Shown here: piece by piece, positions 17,701 through 26,793 of the stretch
Layout of the letters: every line of letters begins with the position of its first letter
Numbering within the stretch: position 1 is the first letter of the stretch
From: Camillea tinctor
Lineage: Eukaryota > Ascomycota > Sordariomycetes > Xylariales > Xylariaceae
Length of the DNA: 64,000 nucleotides
NCBI GenBank assembly: GCA_022578605.1
Contig: MU394099.1
Location: 62,391 to 126,390, forward strand
Direction: 5' to 3'
Notes under the pieces: generated by a model
What the model was told of the DNA's origin: nothing
Database searches by the model: none
Seen by the model: only the letters and a program-made list of their open reading frames with translations
Translations under genes and position numbers: made by a program

Positions 17701-19488
17701 ATGCGTTTACTTCAGACGCATATCGAAGAAACCCGCGGGTTGAAATTGGTTGAAAAGACGCCGGTAGAGATGGCTGGCCTGAAGTATGCGATCCTTTCAC
17801 ATACCTGGGAGAAGGACGAGGTCATATTTGAGGATATCAACTACAACACCAAGAGTACCAAATCAGAAGCCTCACGGTTCAAAATCCGGAAGGCCTGTGA
17901 GCAAGCTGCTAGGGACGGCTATGACTACATCTGGATTGATACGGTTTGCATCGACAAGAGAAGCAGCGCAGAGCTATCCGAAGCTATCAACTCTATGTTC
18001 GCCTGGTATCGGGATGCTGACACCTGCTATGCCTTCATGATCGATGCACCTGACAATACTAGGTCCTTGGAATCGAAAGCCGAATTCTCTAGAAGCAAGT
18101 GGTTTCAGCGTGGCTGGACGTTACAAGAACTCTTAGCACCAAAGGAAGTTACCTTCTTCTCAGGAGATTGGACACCGATTGGAGAGAAAAAAGGACTGAG
18201 CACGTTGCTTGCTGATACTACTGGTATTGATATTGAAATACTACTGGGCAACCAACCGGTGGATTCTGCTAGCGTTGCAAGGCGCATGTCTTGGGCTTCT
18301 AAAAGGGAGGTAACGAGGCCGGAGGATATAGCATATTGTTTGATGGGCATATTCTCTGTGAATATGCCGATGCTTTACGGGGAGGGTGGTGAGAAAGCGT
18401 TCTTGCGCTTGCAGGAAGAAATCATGAAGGGGTCTGATGACCAGTCCCTCTTCGCCTGGGTCGACCTCGCTGCGCCGCCTGGTGCAAGATTTGGCCTCTT
18501 GGCATCATCTCCATCCTGCTTTCTCTACTCGAACAGCATCATCCCCTACCAGGATTGGGAACCTCGCTCGCCCTACGCTGTAACCAACCGTGGACTCCGC
18601 ATCGACCTTCACCTAACGGCTCGCGAAGACGAAGACGGCTTGTTCGTGGCAGCGGTCGACTGCCCTGCGCCCCCGGCTTATGAAGACTCAACGTTTCTGG
18701 CTATTTACCTCAAGAAGCTTTCAAGCAACGACCAGCAGTATGCTCGAGTGAAAGTTGGGCAATTTGCCATGATCAGAAGGAGAGGTCCTATTCAGACCGT
18801 GTATATACGCCAGAAACCACACAAGCCGTCCGACGAGGGGGCCTTTCCGCACCACGTGGTGCAGCTGAAATCACTGCCGTCACCGGACATATATAGCATC
18901 GTGAGAGTCATGATAGCCAAGCCAAGTAATAAACACGAGCCTCTCCCTACCAGAACGGACATGAAGGCTATCCTCCCAAAGTGGCCCCTTGTCTTCCCCA
19001 TCCTAAAAGGAGCGAACCAGCTCGCGGCGGTTATCATAATGGAGCGAGACGATGGCGAACGGGTGGCCGTGCTCATCGGCTCACTCAACTCGTTCCAAAT
19101 AGCCTTTGACGCCCTAGAGCTCGGCGTGGACGAAGATCCTGAGACTTTGAAGTTGCAGGACATGGAAGACATTTTCAACCCGTCCACGTCGGGAAGGATT
19201 GAACTGGAATACCACAGCGTTCGCGTCTCCGCTATCCCGATTGTGAAACCGCCTGTCAAATACTACATGGTCGACATCGGCGTCGAGGCCATCAAGCGGT
19301 CGGTGCGCTTTTCTGATGTCGTGTCACGCGCATACGGTGTCGTCAACGGTACTGGCTATATTGAGACGTCAGATCATCTCGCTGTTAGCAAGAAGCTGGA
19401 ATTAGTTTCGGTGAAAACCGAGCCCGGTAATAATGGGAAGATGGAGCTTAGGCAGAAGAAGTCCTTCTTAAAGCGCTTCACACACTGA
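17701..19488 (+). CDS. HET-domain (heterokaryon incompatibility) protein
   Basis: One uninterrupted frame encodes 595 residues. The start MRLLQTHIEE is the typical N-terminus of this family. The HET domain covers about residues 25-165, with YAILSHTWEKDEV (29-41), YIWIDTVCIDK (76-86) and WFQRGWTLQELLAP (134-147). A common companion segment follows: TRPEDIAYCLMGIF (205-218) and MPMLYGEGGEKAF (222-234). The remaining 350 residues show no NACHT, ankyrin or WD repeats, so this is a stand-alone HET protein rather than a HET-D/E type NLR. HET domains act in non-self recognition after hyphal fusion and can trigger cell death; which partner this one senses is unknown. It converges on the MFS gene. The HET core looks intact, with no frame break. 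Confidence 0.92.
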   Translation: MRLLQTHIEETRGLKLVEKTPVEMAGLKYAILSHTWEKDEVIFEDINYNTKSTKSEASRFKIRKACEQAARDGYDYIWIDTVCIDKRSSAELSEAINSMFAWYRDADTCYAFMIDAPDNTRSLESKAEFSRSKWFQRGWTLQELLAPKEVTFFSGDWTPIGEKKGLSTLLADTTGIDIEILLGNQPVDSASVARRMSWASKREVTRPEDIAYCLMGIFSVNMPMLYGEGGEKAFLRLQEEIMKGSDDQSLFAWVDLAAPPGARFGLLASSPSCFLYSNSIIPYQDWEPRSPYAVTNRGLRIDLHLTAREDEDGLFVAAVDCPAPPAYEDSTFLAIYLKKLSSNDQQYARVKVGQFAMIRRRGPIQTVYIRQKPHKPSDEGAFPHHVVQLKSLPSPDIYSIVRVMIAKPSNKHEPLPTRTDMKAILPKWPLVFPILKGANQLAAVIIMERDDGERVAVLIGSLNSFQIAFDALELGVDEDPETLKLQDMEDIFNPSTSGRIELEYHSVRVSAIPIVKPPVKYYMVDIGVEAIKRSVRFSDVVSRAYGVVNGTGYIETSDHLAVSKKLELVSVKTEPGNNGKMELRQKKSFLKRFTH

Positions 19489-19580
19489 GGGACTTGTTAA
19501 TTAATGAAATGCCCTGCTTAAGGGGGTGGGGAAATAGGAATTAGATGATTGTTCTATATGAAAAATGAGCGTTTCCCCTT

Positions 19581-19644
19581 AGATTCTGTGAGATTTGAAC
19601 CAATTTAGGCGTCCGCACTACACATTATAACTGAGCTAGATTCT
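19581..19644 (-). other. tRNA-like relic or SINE head with A and B boxes
   Basis: On the minus strand the 64 bases begin AGAATCTAGCTCAGTTATAA and end with GGTTCAAATCTC followed by ACAGAATCT. TAGCTCAGTT fits a Pol III A box and GGTTCAAATCT a B box. The two 7-base ends pair at six of seven positions. The T stem and anticodon stem are poorly paired, and the length is under the usual 72. It is therefore not a working tRNA; a tRNA pseudogene or the head of a tRNA-derived SINE fits better. It sits between the converging HET and MFS genes. Confidence 0.4.
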
Positions 19645-19762
19645 AAAAAAGGGGGTTGCGGGTTGTAGGTACATCAAAATACTCCGACTCTAAGCTTAGT
19701 ATAACTTTATTATATAGCCCCGGGATAATCGCTAAACTATATAGAGCACATAGGAATTGGGA

Positions 19763-21964
19763 TTAGGCATTTTGATGGACGTTTACAGGTTTCTTAGGTT
19801 GTGTCTTAACGAGGAATGCTAGACTCACAAGGACTCCGAGCCCAGCAAGGCCAATGCCCATGTAATACGCAGCACGGTAGCCCTTCAAGACGTCTTCGGG
19901 GTTTCCACCACCATTGTTGACATTGATTTCGACTGTAGCTGCGAAACCAAGCCCGAGAGAAATGCTATAGTTAACAACCGTATTCACCAAGCTTGCCGCA
20001 AGTCCTTGGTGCTTTCGGGGCATGGAGTTAGAGAGAACCAGGGTACCAGCCGGAAAACTCATATCCATACCCCAGGGCATCACAAGGACACTGACAAACG
20101 TCTGCGCCCAATATATCTGCTTTACCGGACAAGTGGCGATGAGAACCAGCCCGATAGTAAACGCCACAAGCGCGCACAACATGACCACAGCCGGCCCCAG
20201 ACGGTGCAGCATAGCCCCGGTGAATATCGCAGCGCCGCACCCGGACACCGCGACAGGCACGAACATAGCCGTGGCCATGAGCGGCGACTCATCCCGGAGC
20301 CCCAGCAGCAGCTCCCAAGTGTACAAAACCCAGATGCCGAAGCTCGCCCACCCGCACGCGACAGCGCCCAGCACGAACGCCACATCGCTCCCGATAGCCG
20401 CAAACGGGACCAGCGGGTGCGCCGCCCAGCGGGCCTCCACCACGAAGAAGAAGCCCAGTAGCACGGCCCCGACAATCAGCAGAGCGTAGACGTAGGGCTC
20501 TGCCCACCCCCGCTCCGCAACGGGCGCCTGGTTCCACGCGAAGTTCACGAGCACGAGACCCGACACCCCGAGCGCAGTGCCCAGGACATCGAGGCGCGAG
20601 AGGGTCTCGCGCAGACCCCACCGCCGATGGGACGGCGTGGGCAAGGCGGGGATCGCGAAAGACGCCAGCGCAGCGACCAGCGCGAGGACCAGGCTCAGCG
20701 CCCAGAAGGCCCACGGCCACCACGCGAAAGACGCCAGGAGCGCCGCGAACAGGGACCCTAGCACGGAGCCGCCCGGGGCGGCCGCCCCGAAGAGGGCGAA
20801 CGCCATGGCCTTGCGGCTGCCTGGGGCATAGGCGGCGCCTAGGAGGGCGAGCCCGTTCGGCAGGATGACCGCGGGCCCGAGGCCCTGCATCGCGCGGCAG
20901 AAGACGAGGAACGGCATGCCGTCGCCGCTATGCTCTAGGTAGCCGGCGAGCCCGCACGCCGCGCTCCAGAGCGCGAACCAGCATAGCCCCGCGAGGAAGA
21001 GGCGCTTGTACCCGTAGGCGTCGCCCAGGCGGCCTGAGGCTAGGATGAAGGTCCCGACCGTGAGGCTGTAGCCTGCGAGGACCCAGGTGGAGTTGCTGCT
21101 GCTGGACGGGGATGGGGGGAAGGAGGATCTGATGATGCGGATTATGCTGAGGGTTTGGCCAAGGCCTGCTTCTGTGCTTAGGGGGGTAGGGAAGGCCGGG
21201 GGGGAGAAGGGGGGGGATTGTTAGCGTGGGCTTTTATGCAGAGATGGGTCGATAATGGGGATGTGGTGTATGTGGGTGACGCGGATTTTGTGAGACAAGC
21301 GGATAAAAGGGGGAGAAGGAGGAGGGAGTGGGGATAGTAAAGTAATAGGGATAGTGATAGTTAAGGTGATAGTGGCGATAGTATCACGAAAAAAAAAGCA
21401 AAATATTGTGCTACAAGGGTCTTATTCCTGGTTTTCATACTTACGAGTAAATAGTTGTGCGAGACAGATGATGGCCACGAAGAGGATCTCACGGGGTAGA
21501 GACAGCGTCTCGGCCATGGACATGTTGGGCTCTGTACACCCTGTCCCGAGCTGCTTCTCCTCCTTCGCCCCTGCGGCTTCTTCGTCCCCGTGGGGATCAC
21601 CACCTCCTTCGCGGCCTTCGGCCCATCGTCCTTGCGTATCGGCTCTCTCTGCCGCCGTGTAGCCTACTACTGCTGCTCCGAGCTGCCCCCGCTGCTGTTG
21701 TCCTTGGAGCGGTGTATCACCTCGATCCGAGAAGCTGCTGCGGTTTGGTGATACGGCTCCATCGCTGTGCGAAACCCCATTATGGCACCCAGCCGTGACG
21801 GTGCTGTCGCCTGTTGTAGTAGCGGTACCGGTGGTGGTGCTCTTACCCGCCGATCTAGGGGTCTCGAAGTTTGTGCACTCGTCGTACAGGAGGACGTTGA
21901 GATTGCTGCTGTTGTTGAGGTCATCAGGAAGCATAGTGATACATATGTCGCACTGCAGCAGCAA
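19763..21964 (-). CDS. MFS transporter, DHA2 (14-helix) drug:H+ antiporter type
   Basis: Exons 21964-21445 and 21171-19763 encode 642 residues. The 273-base intron interrupts the first membrane helix, and splicing yields LAQLFTQAGLGQTLSII. About 145 hydrophilic Ser/Thr/Gly-rich residues precede helix 1 (LPREILFVAIICLAQ). Motif A is GRLGDAYGYKR between helices 2 and 3, and motif C is GAAAPGGSVLG in helix 5. The number of hydrophobic segments suits the 14-helix DHA2 branch (aminotriazole-resistance and toxin-pump relatives). The likely job is proton-driven export of a small molecule at the plasma membrane; no substrate can be inferred. The N-terminal extension is unusually long. An internal Met at about residue 11 or the one just before helix 1 could be the true start. 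The 3' end converges on the HET gene. Confidence 0.85.
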
Positions 21965-22683
21965 GGCAAGTTGGGGGAGGGGAGGGAAGCTTGTGGCACA
22001 TTATATATAAACAAGGACCCTTTGATTGACTTCTTTCTTCGGGGTTTATGCTGTGCCTCGTTGATCAACGTCAGCTGTTTGGTGTCGTGGAGTCACCCCA
22101 GGATCACATGTCTAGCACCACTTCTTATTGAGGACTTCAGGACTGGCCCGTCGAAGGGGATTACTTTATTCCTATACTGTTGGTCTACTACCTGAATCAC
22201 AACAACAATAACATCTCTAGAATTGTATAGAACTAACTCCTAAAGTCTGAAATTATAATTGAAGAATTAGAAGTTTACATGTATAGATCAATGACAATGT
22301 ATCAGTCTAAACATACGTTGCTGCTTCTCAACGAGGATGCTGGTTGATCTCCCCTGGGCTAAATTTCTATCGACATATATCAGACTATCAGATCCTTTCA
22401 CAAGAGTTAATACTATGGGCTACCAGGAAGAAGAACACAATGTAGATACCTAGACATGCAGTATAAAACACCATCTTCAACATGTAAATATGGTCGACTT
22501 CACAATGAGGAGATTTTTTAGTCGTGGCTCACACATGAGTTATCTAATTCGAGCATCAAAAATTCTCAAGAACCCCATACATAGCTATAAGAATGAGAGT
22601 GTTTCAAAACGAAATCATAAACAGGAGTCCAGTAAATGAGCTACTAAGTAGTAAAAAGAAAAAAAATAAATAGGTAACTGAAG
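21965..22683. other. Spacer between MFS gene and tRNA-Pro
   Basis: No gene is supported. The first part is the presumed MFS promoter; the rest is AT-rich sequence without visible repeats. Confidence 0.5.
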
Positions 22684-22778
22684 GGGCCTGTCTGGGAATT
22701 GAACCCAGGACCTGTCACATCCACGTTTAGCAGAAGGGTAAACCCGAAGCGACAATCATACGACTAGACCAACAGGCC
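22684..22778 (-). tRNA. tRNA-Pro (anticodon CGG) with 23-base intron
   Basis: The acceptor arms GGCCTGT (22778-22772) and ACAGGCC (22691-22685) pair perfectly. The T arm is CTGGG-TTCAATT-CCCAG. The anticodon stem is GTCGC with GTGAC, containing one G-T pair. The loop begins TTCGGG, placing CGG at positions 34-36. A 23-base intron follows one base after the anticodon, the standard eukaryotic nuclear position, and leaves a mature tRNA of 72 bases. The A-box region is TTGGTCTAGTCGTATGAT. The usual GG pair of the D loop reads CG here. The gene stands alone, on the same strand as its neighbours. Confidence 0.92.
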
Positions 22779-23155
22779 GCTTAGTAATCTATAAATATGA
22801 CATTGTTATAGGTAAGTATATATCTCGTGGACAATACGGGTGAATTATACAAAGCTCTGAAGAATACATCTCGAAACGTTAGCAAGCACAATGACAAAAA
22901 GAAAGACCGTCTTGGTATATTCGTGAAGGCTTGACTATAGATAATTATGTATAAGAAGAAGAACTGTTAATCCTCGATAAGTGTAGGTTCCAAGAGAACA
23001 AGCAAAAAAAAATCATTATTTCATGTTTCTGTAATACCTGATGTTTTCTCTATCTTCTCTAAACTTGACAAATACGACCGCCGATTTTTCTTCGAGCACC
23101 TCCAAAATCCCAATCAAGCCACATTTATCAAGAACCCCTTACTTTTCTTTACCTT
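22779..23155. other. Spacer between tRNA-Pro and SnoaL-like gene
   Basis: No gene is seen in these 377 bases. They form the 3' flank of the SnoaL-like gene and the 5' flank of the tRNA. Confidence 0.5.
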
Positions 23156-24088
23156 CTACGCTGTCTCGTAACCGACGATACGCTCGCGGCCAAACCCGTC
23201 AACAACACCGTTCCCACTCCCATTGCGGTGGCCCTTCCCGCTGGGAGTCTCATCGCCGCCCGGCGTGGTCGCCAGATCGACGTCCTGGCCGTCCAGCCAC
23301 TGGCCCATCTTCGCGTACATGTCCATCCACATGGCGTGGGTGGCGCCGTGCTCGGGGCCCTGGATGGTGGGCAGGAACTCGTCGATCTGGTGGCCCAGCA
23401 TGCGCTGCGCGGCGCCGAGGTACTTGTAGCCCTCGGGGCAGCGGTCGAGGACGGCGCGCGCGAACGACGGCGCCGTCTTGCCGTCCACCGGCACCACCTT
23501 GTCCTTGTCGTAGATCAGCTTGACGTACTTGACGCGCCAGCCGCCCCCCGCCTCGCTCGCCTCCTGGTAGCAGAAGAAGTGGAACCGGCAGTCGCAGTCC
23601 ACGTCGAAGACCACCGGCTCCACCCCCCGCGCCTCGTCCCCGCGGATCGTGAAGCGCTGCGTGATGGTCGCTTTCATCTTGCCGACGGCGCGGCGCGCGG
23701 ACGGGTTCAGGTCCACGGCCGTGCCGCACTCGCGGTGCATGATGAAGTCCCCGTTGGACTTGCCCTCCTTGGACTTCTGGATGAAGTCATCGATGCTGAG
23801 GCGGCGGCTCCAGGCTAGAATGGGGGGAAGAAGAAGAAGGAGAAGTGGTTAGTAAGGGGCGTGTGTATGTGTGTGTGTGTATGTATCATTCTTGGATGGA
23901 TCACACTTACTGGTCCAGACGTATGCCTCTTCGCCGAAGAGGGATCGGAAGTTCTTCCACTCGGACGCGTCCCGGTATACGGGCCAGCCCTTGCATAGCT
24001 CCGAGACGGCCAATCGGCTGAGGAGATCGTTGCGTGGGCCGTTGATATGAGCATACAGCTGCTCTTGGGGGTCAATTGGTGAAGTCAT
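23156..24088 (-). CDS. SnoaL-like fold protein
   Basis: Exons 24088-23911 and 23814-23156 encode 278 residues; the 96-base intron (GTAAGT to TCTAG) contains a GT/GTAT microsatellite. Splicing joins YVWT to TWSRRLSIDDF in frame. The protein fits the SnoaL-like (NTF2-like cone) family seen widely in fungi. An N-terminal helical part (about 10-60) is followed by a long strand region with GDFIMHRECGTAVDL, VGKMKATITQRF and DVDCDCRFHFF. The C-terminal part contains CPEGYKYLGAAQRMLG and MWMDMYAKMGQWLDG. Relatives include ring cyclases and dehydratases, but many fungal members have no known reaction, so no substrate is proposed. Exon 2 is strongly GC-rich at third positions, unlike the AT-rich flanks. 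No signal peptide is visible, so a cytosolic location is inferred. Confidence 0.8.
23862..23884. repeat. GT-rich microsatellite inside an intron
   Basis: A GTGTGTATGTGTGTGTGTGT tract lies within the single intron of the SnoaL-like gene. Confidence 0.8.
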
Positions 24089-26793
24089 ACTGGAAGTGGA
24101 CTCTGGTTTCTAAACCCGGTATAGAATATATGATCTAGAACGCAAGTGAACCGGTAAAAGGGGGGAGGTCTAGGTCGTGTTGAATAGAGAAGACCCTCTT
24201 GAAGACCCAACACACCGCAACATAGTGGACCTGGGGTGGTTAAATAGCTCGAGCCCCTTACTTCCTGCAAACATCGCCAGGCCGTGGTATCAGTCCATTA
24301 ATCATGTGCCAATGTCCATAGGCGTAAGTATGAATCAGGGTCCTTTCGAGGCAAACAACCTCGGACCCACAAAAAGGGGGAAGCAAGTAACCTTTGCGCA
24401 TCGTCCCGTCTCTCATGGGTCGATCTATCCAACTTATATAGAAGTCAATAGAACACAAGGGAGGACGGCCGCTCTTGGTGTTAACCTTGGGTTGACCGAG
24501 CGGGCTTCCCGTCCCTTAAGTTGACAAATAAGCCACCAAACGCCAACACGTGTTACGGGATTTCCGCGGCCACCCAGATGGGTCCCCCCCTGAGCTGGGA
24601 GTGAGGCCTTTCTTCCCGTATCATACACAAGATCGGCTGTGCTACCCGGGGGCTTTTATGCTTCCAGGTGGGTGGTTAGCGGGAAGCCTGGGAATTCCCG
24701 CACCGGTTACGCCGGTGAGCCTCCTCCTATCTGGGCACTAATTACCCTTTTTCGCACCTGCAGGAAGCCAACCGCCCGCATGTCATTGTTAAATGGAACG
24801 TACCGCACGTTGAGGGTGTGAGCGATGACGCCCGGCTAGGCTGCCTGCATCGACGGCCCGGCACAAGCTCGTCCGTTCGGCATACCGTTTGTGCGTTCTC
24901 TGTTTCTTCTCAGGAGACTGTGACGTTACTCCTTCTTTGCTTTTAAAGATGAACTCATCACATTCCAATAGTAACGAGGGCGTGTTCGTCTAATGGAAGG
25001 TTACACCCATTGCCAGTTTGAATCTGAAAGATCTAGAACTCGGTATTCCGAGGCAAGGTGGTCGTTGCTGTTGTTGCATGAAGTTTGTCGATTCTCGGGC
25101 CCGATTCAAAACTTATACGGCAAACCAAACCTGTGACATGTCATTATAATGTACCTTTACTCAAGTTTGCGTGAATCTCCTAAACGATACCCATCTAGAT
25201 CGGAATGTGCTGTCCGATCACACAGGGGAAGAGGGCATATGTGATCGTTTAATAAGTGATATTGGTAACAACCTGGTATGTTCAACCCATGTCCAGCGGG
25301 TAGTTACCGCAAGAACCACAATAATCAGCCAAAGATCGAGGCGTGACCTATGATTTTCTTCTCCATGCAAGCATATAACAACAAGTGGCTTGTCAACAAA
25401 AGCCGTTGTTGTCACCAGAGAAATTTGTGACCCCGGCTTGAACAAGATCACATCATCACGCTGACAAGCGTTGAGGTGGGAAACGGCACGCTTCGTTAAT
25501 ATGAAACACGCCTACCTCATATCATTTCACTCTCGTCAGCCATTCAGATTCGGCGTATTAGCGAGAAAAAAAAAAGAAAACATCACTCACAGTATTCCCG
25601 CACCTGTGTGAATCTACTGTGACGTAATTCTGTTGGGATATATCGTCTGCTTTGATCGAAATCTAGTCACCGTCCTACCCAGTGACGGTGACAAGCGCTC
25701 CATTACGTATGGAACCATGGGGCGAGGTCCGAGTAGTTTGGGGCGGTCAAGCTTTGCATAGAAACCAAGTACCCAACCGGCCTATCTACGTCACTTCCCT
25801 CGTGACGTTCCATATGCCGTCACCTTCTCTCTAGATCTATTGCTACCCTTCTTCTCAGGGATTTGGCGACGGACTGATGTGACCTTTGCTCCTCAGTGAC
25901 CTACCATCATGGAGTACGAGACTCTGTATGACATCGAGGTTGATGTCCTTCTTTGATTGTCCTCTGCTATGTAACTTGGTTATGGAGGTTTACCCTCCTA
26001 GACATACGCACACTGGGGCTCAGGGCATAACGGGGTCTATTGCCGTATGCTATCAAGCTATCGTGCGATGTGATACCGGTGAAGAAGGAAGAAAATGGAT
26101 GCCGGGGCTAAAAGTGATGTGAACAAATAAACCCAACACCTGTACATACCCGCCTAACGGTCAGACGGTTCTGCTCGTACGCACAAAGGATTCAGGGGTC
26201 GTTGCAATATATCGTTTGCTTTAGGGATAGATCTACGTGTTGAATCAATATCGTCCTCTCCATCTTTCTTCTTTCCATCCCCTCTCCCCAAAGATACTAA
26301 GCTACTTGGTACAGCTATTCAGTCTGACGCAGATACCATTTATATATGTTATTAACGTATATGAAAGCTAGGTCTCGATGGCGCCCTCTTCCCTCTCCCC
26401 TAGGCTGCACTACCTGTCACTAGTAGTGTAAGGAAACATGTCAGCCTCATAAAAACCTCTTCAGGCTTAGATAGACCAAACCGTGTTCAGAAGCTAAAGC
26501 CCGCCAAGGTAGTAACAAGAGGGGTTATGAAATCAAAAGAGAAAGGATATTTGGGGAAAACACTGAAGGGTCGTGGAAAGGGGTTGGTACGGAACGATAA
26601 TGTGACTTGTATTCATGTGTGCGCCAAATATATGTACGTTTATGTATCCGTATGCTAGATCAGCGCCGTTATAGCCCTAACTCCACCGTGGTAGAATAGT
26701 ATGGGAGTTCTCTAGCTAACCTCTACTATGATAAATGATTCTATAGACACGCTGAATATAAATATACTTAATATTTCGTATAGAATTTCTTGA
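24089..26793. other. Gene-free spacer with TGACGT cluster
   Basis: No supported gene lies in these 2.7 kb. A GC-richer island at about 24540-24920 lacks a convincing reading frame. The stretch from about 24900 to 25900 carries TGACGT at 24921-24926, 25620-25625 and 25803-25808, and its complement ACGTCA at 25788-25793. It also has a perfect 9-bp inverted repeat at 25666-25692. The last 700 bases are AT-rich 3' flank of Elg1. Confidence 0.5.
25666..25692. repeat. Inverted repeat GTCACCGTC...GACGGTGAC
   Basis: Perfect 9-bp arms at 25666-25674 and 25684-25692 are separated by nine bases. The arms include GTGAC half-sites and lie among several TGACGT motifs, so a dimeric regulator site is possible. 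Confidence 0.5.

Noticed and set aside
23228..23818. 196-codon plus-strand frame
   Set aside because: Antisense to exon 2 of the SnoaL-like gene; Ala/Val/Leu composition is a GC artefact.
17701..24088. Biosynthetic gene cluster (HET, MFS, SnoaL-like neighbours)
   Set aside because: No backbone synthase, P450, methyltransferase or Zn2Cys6 regulator in the window; proximity alone is not enough.
24960..25035. tRNA-like TTCGTCTAATGG...GTTTGAATC on the plus strand
   Set aside because: A and B boxes are weak and no acceptor stem pairs.
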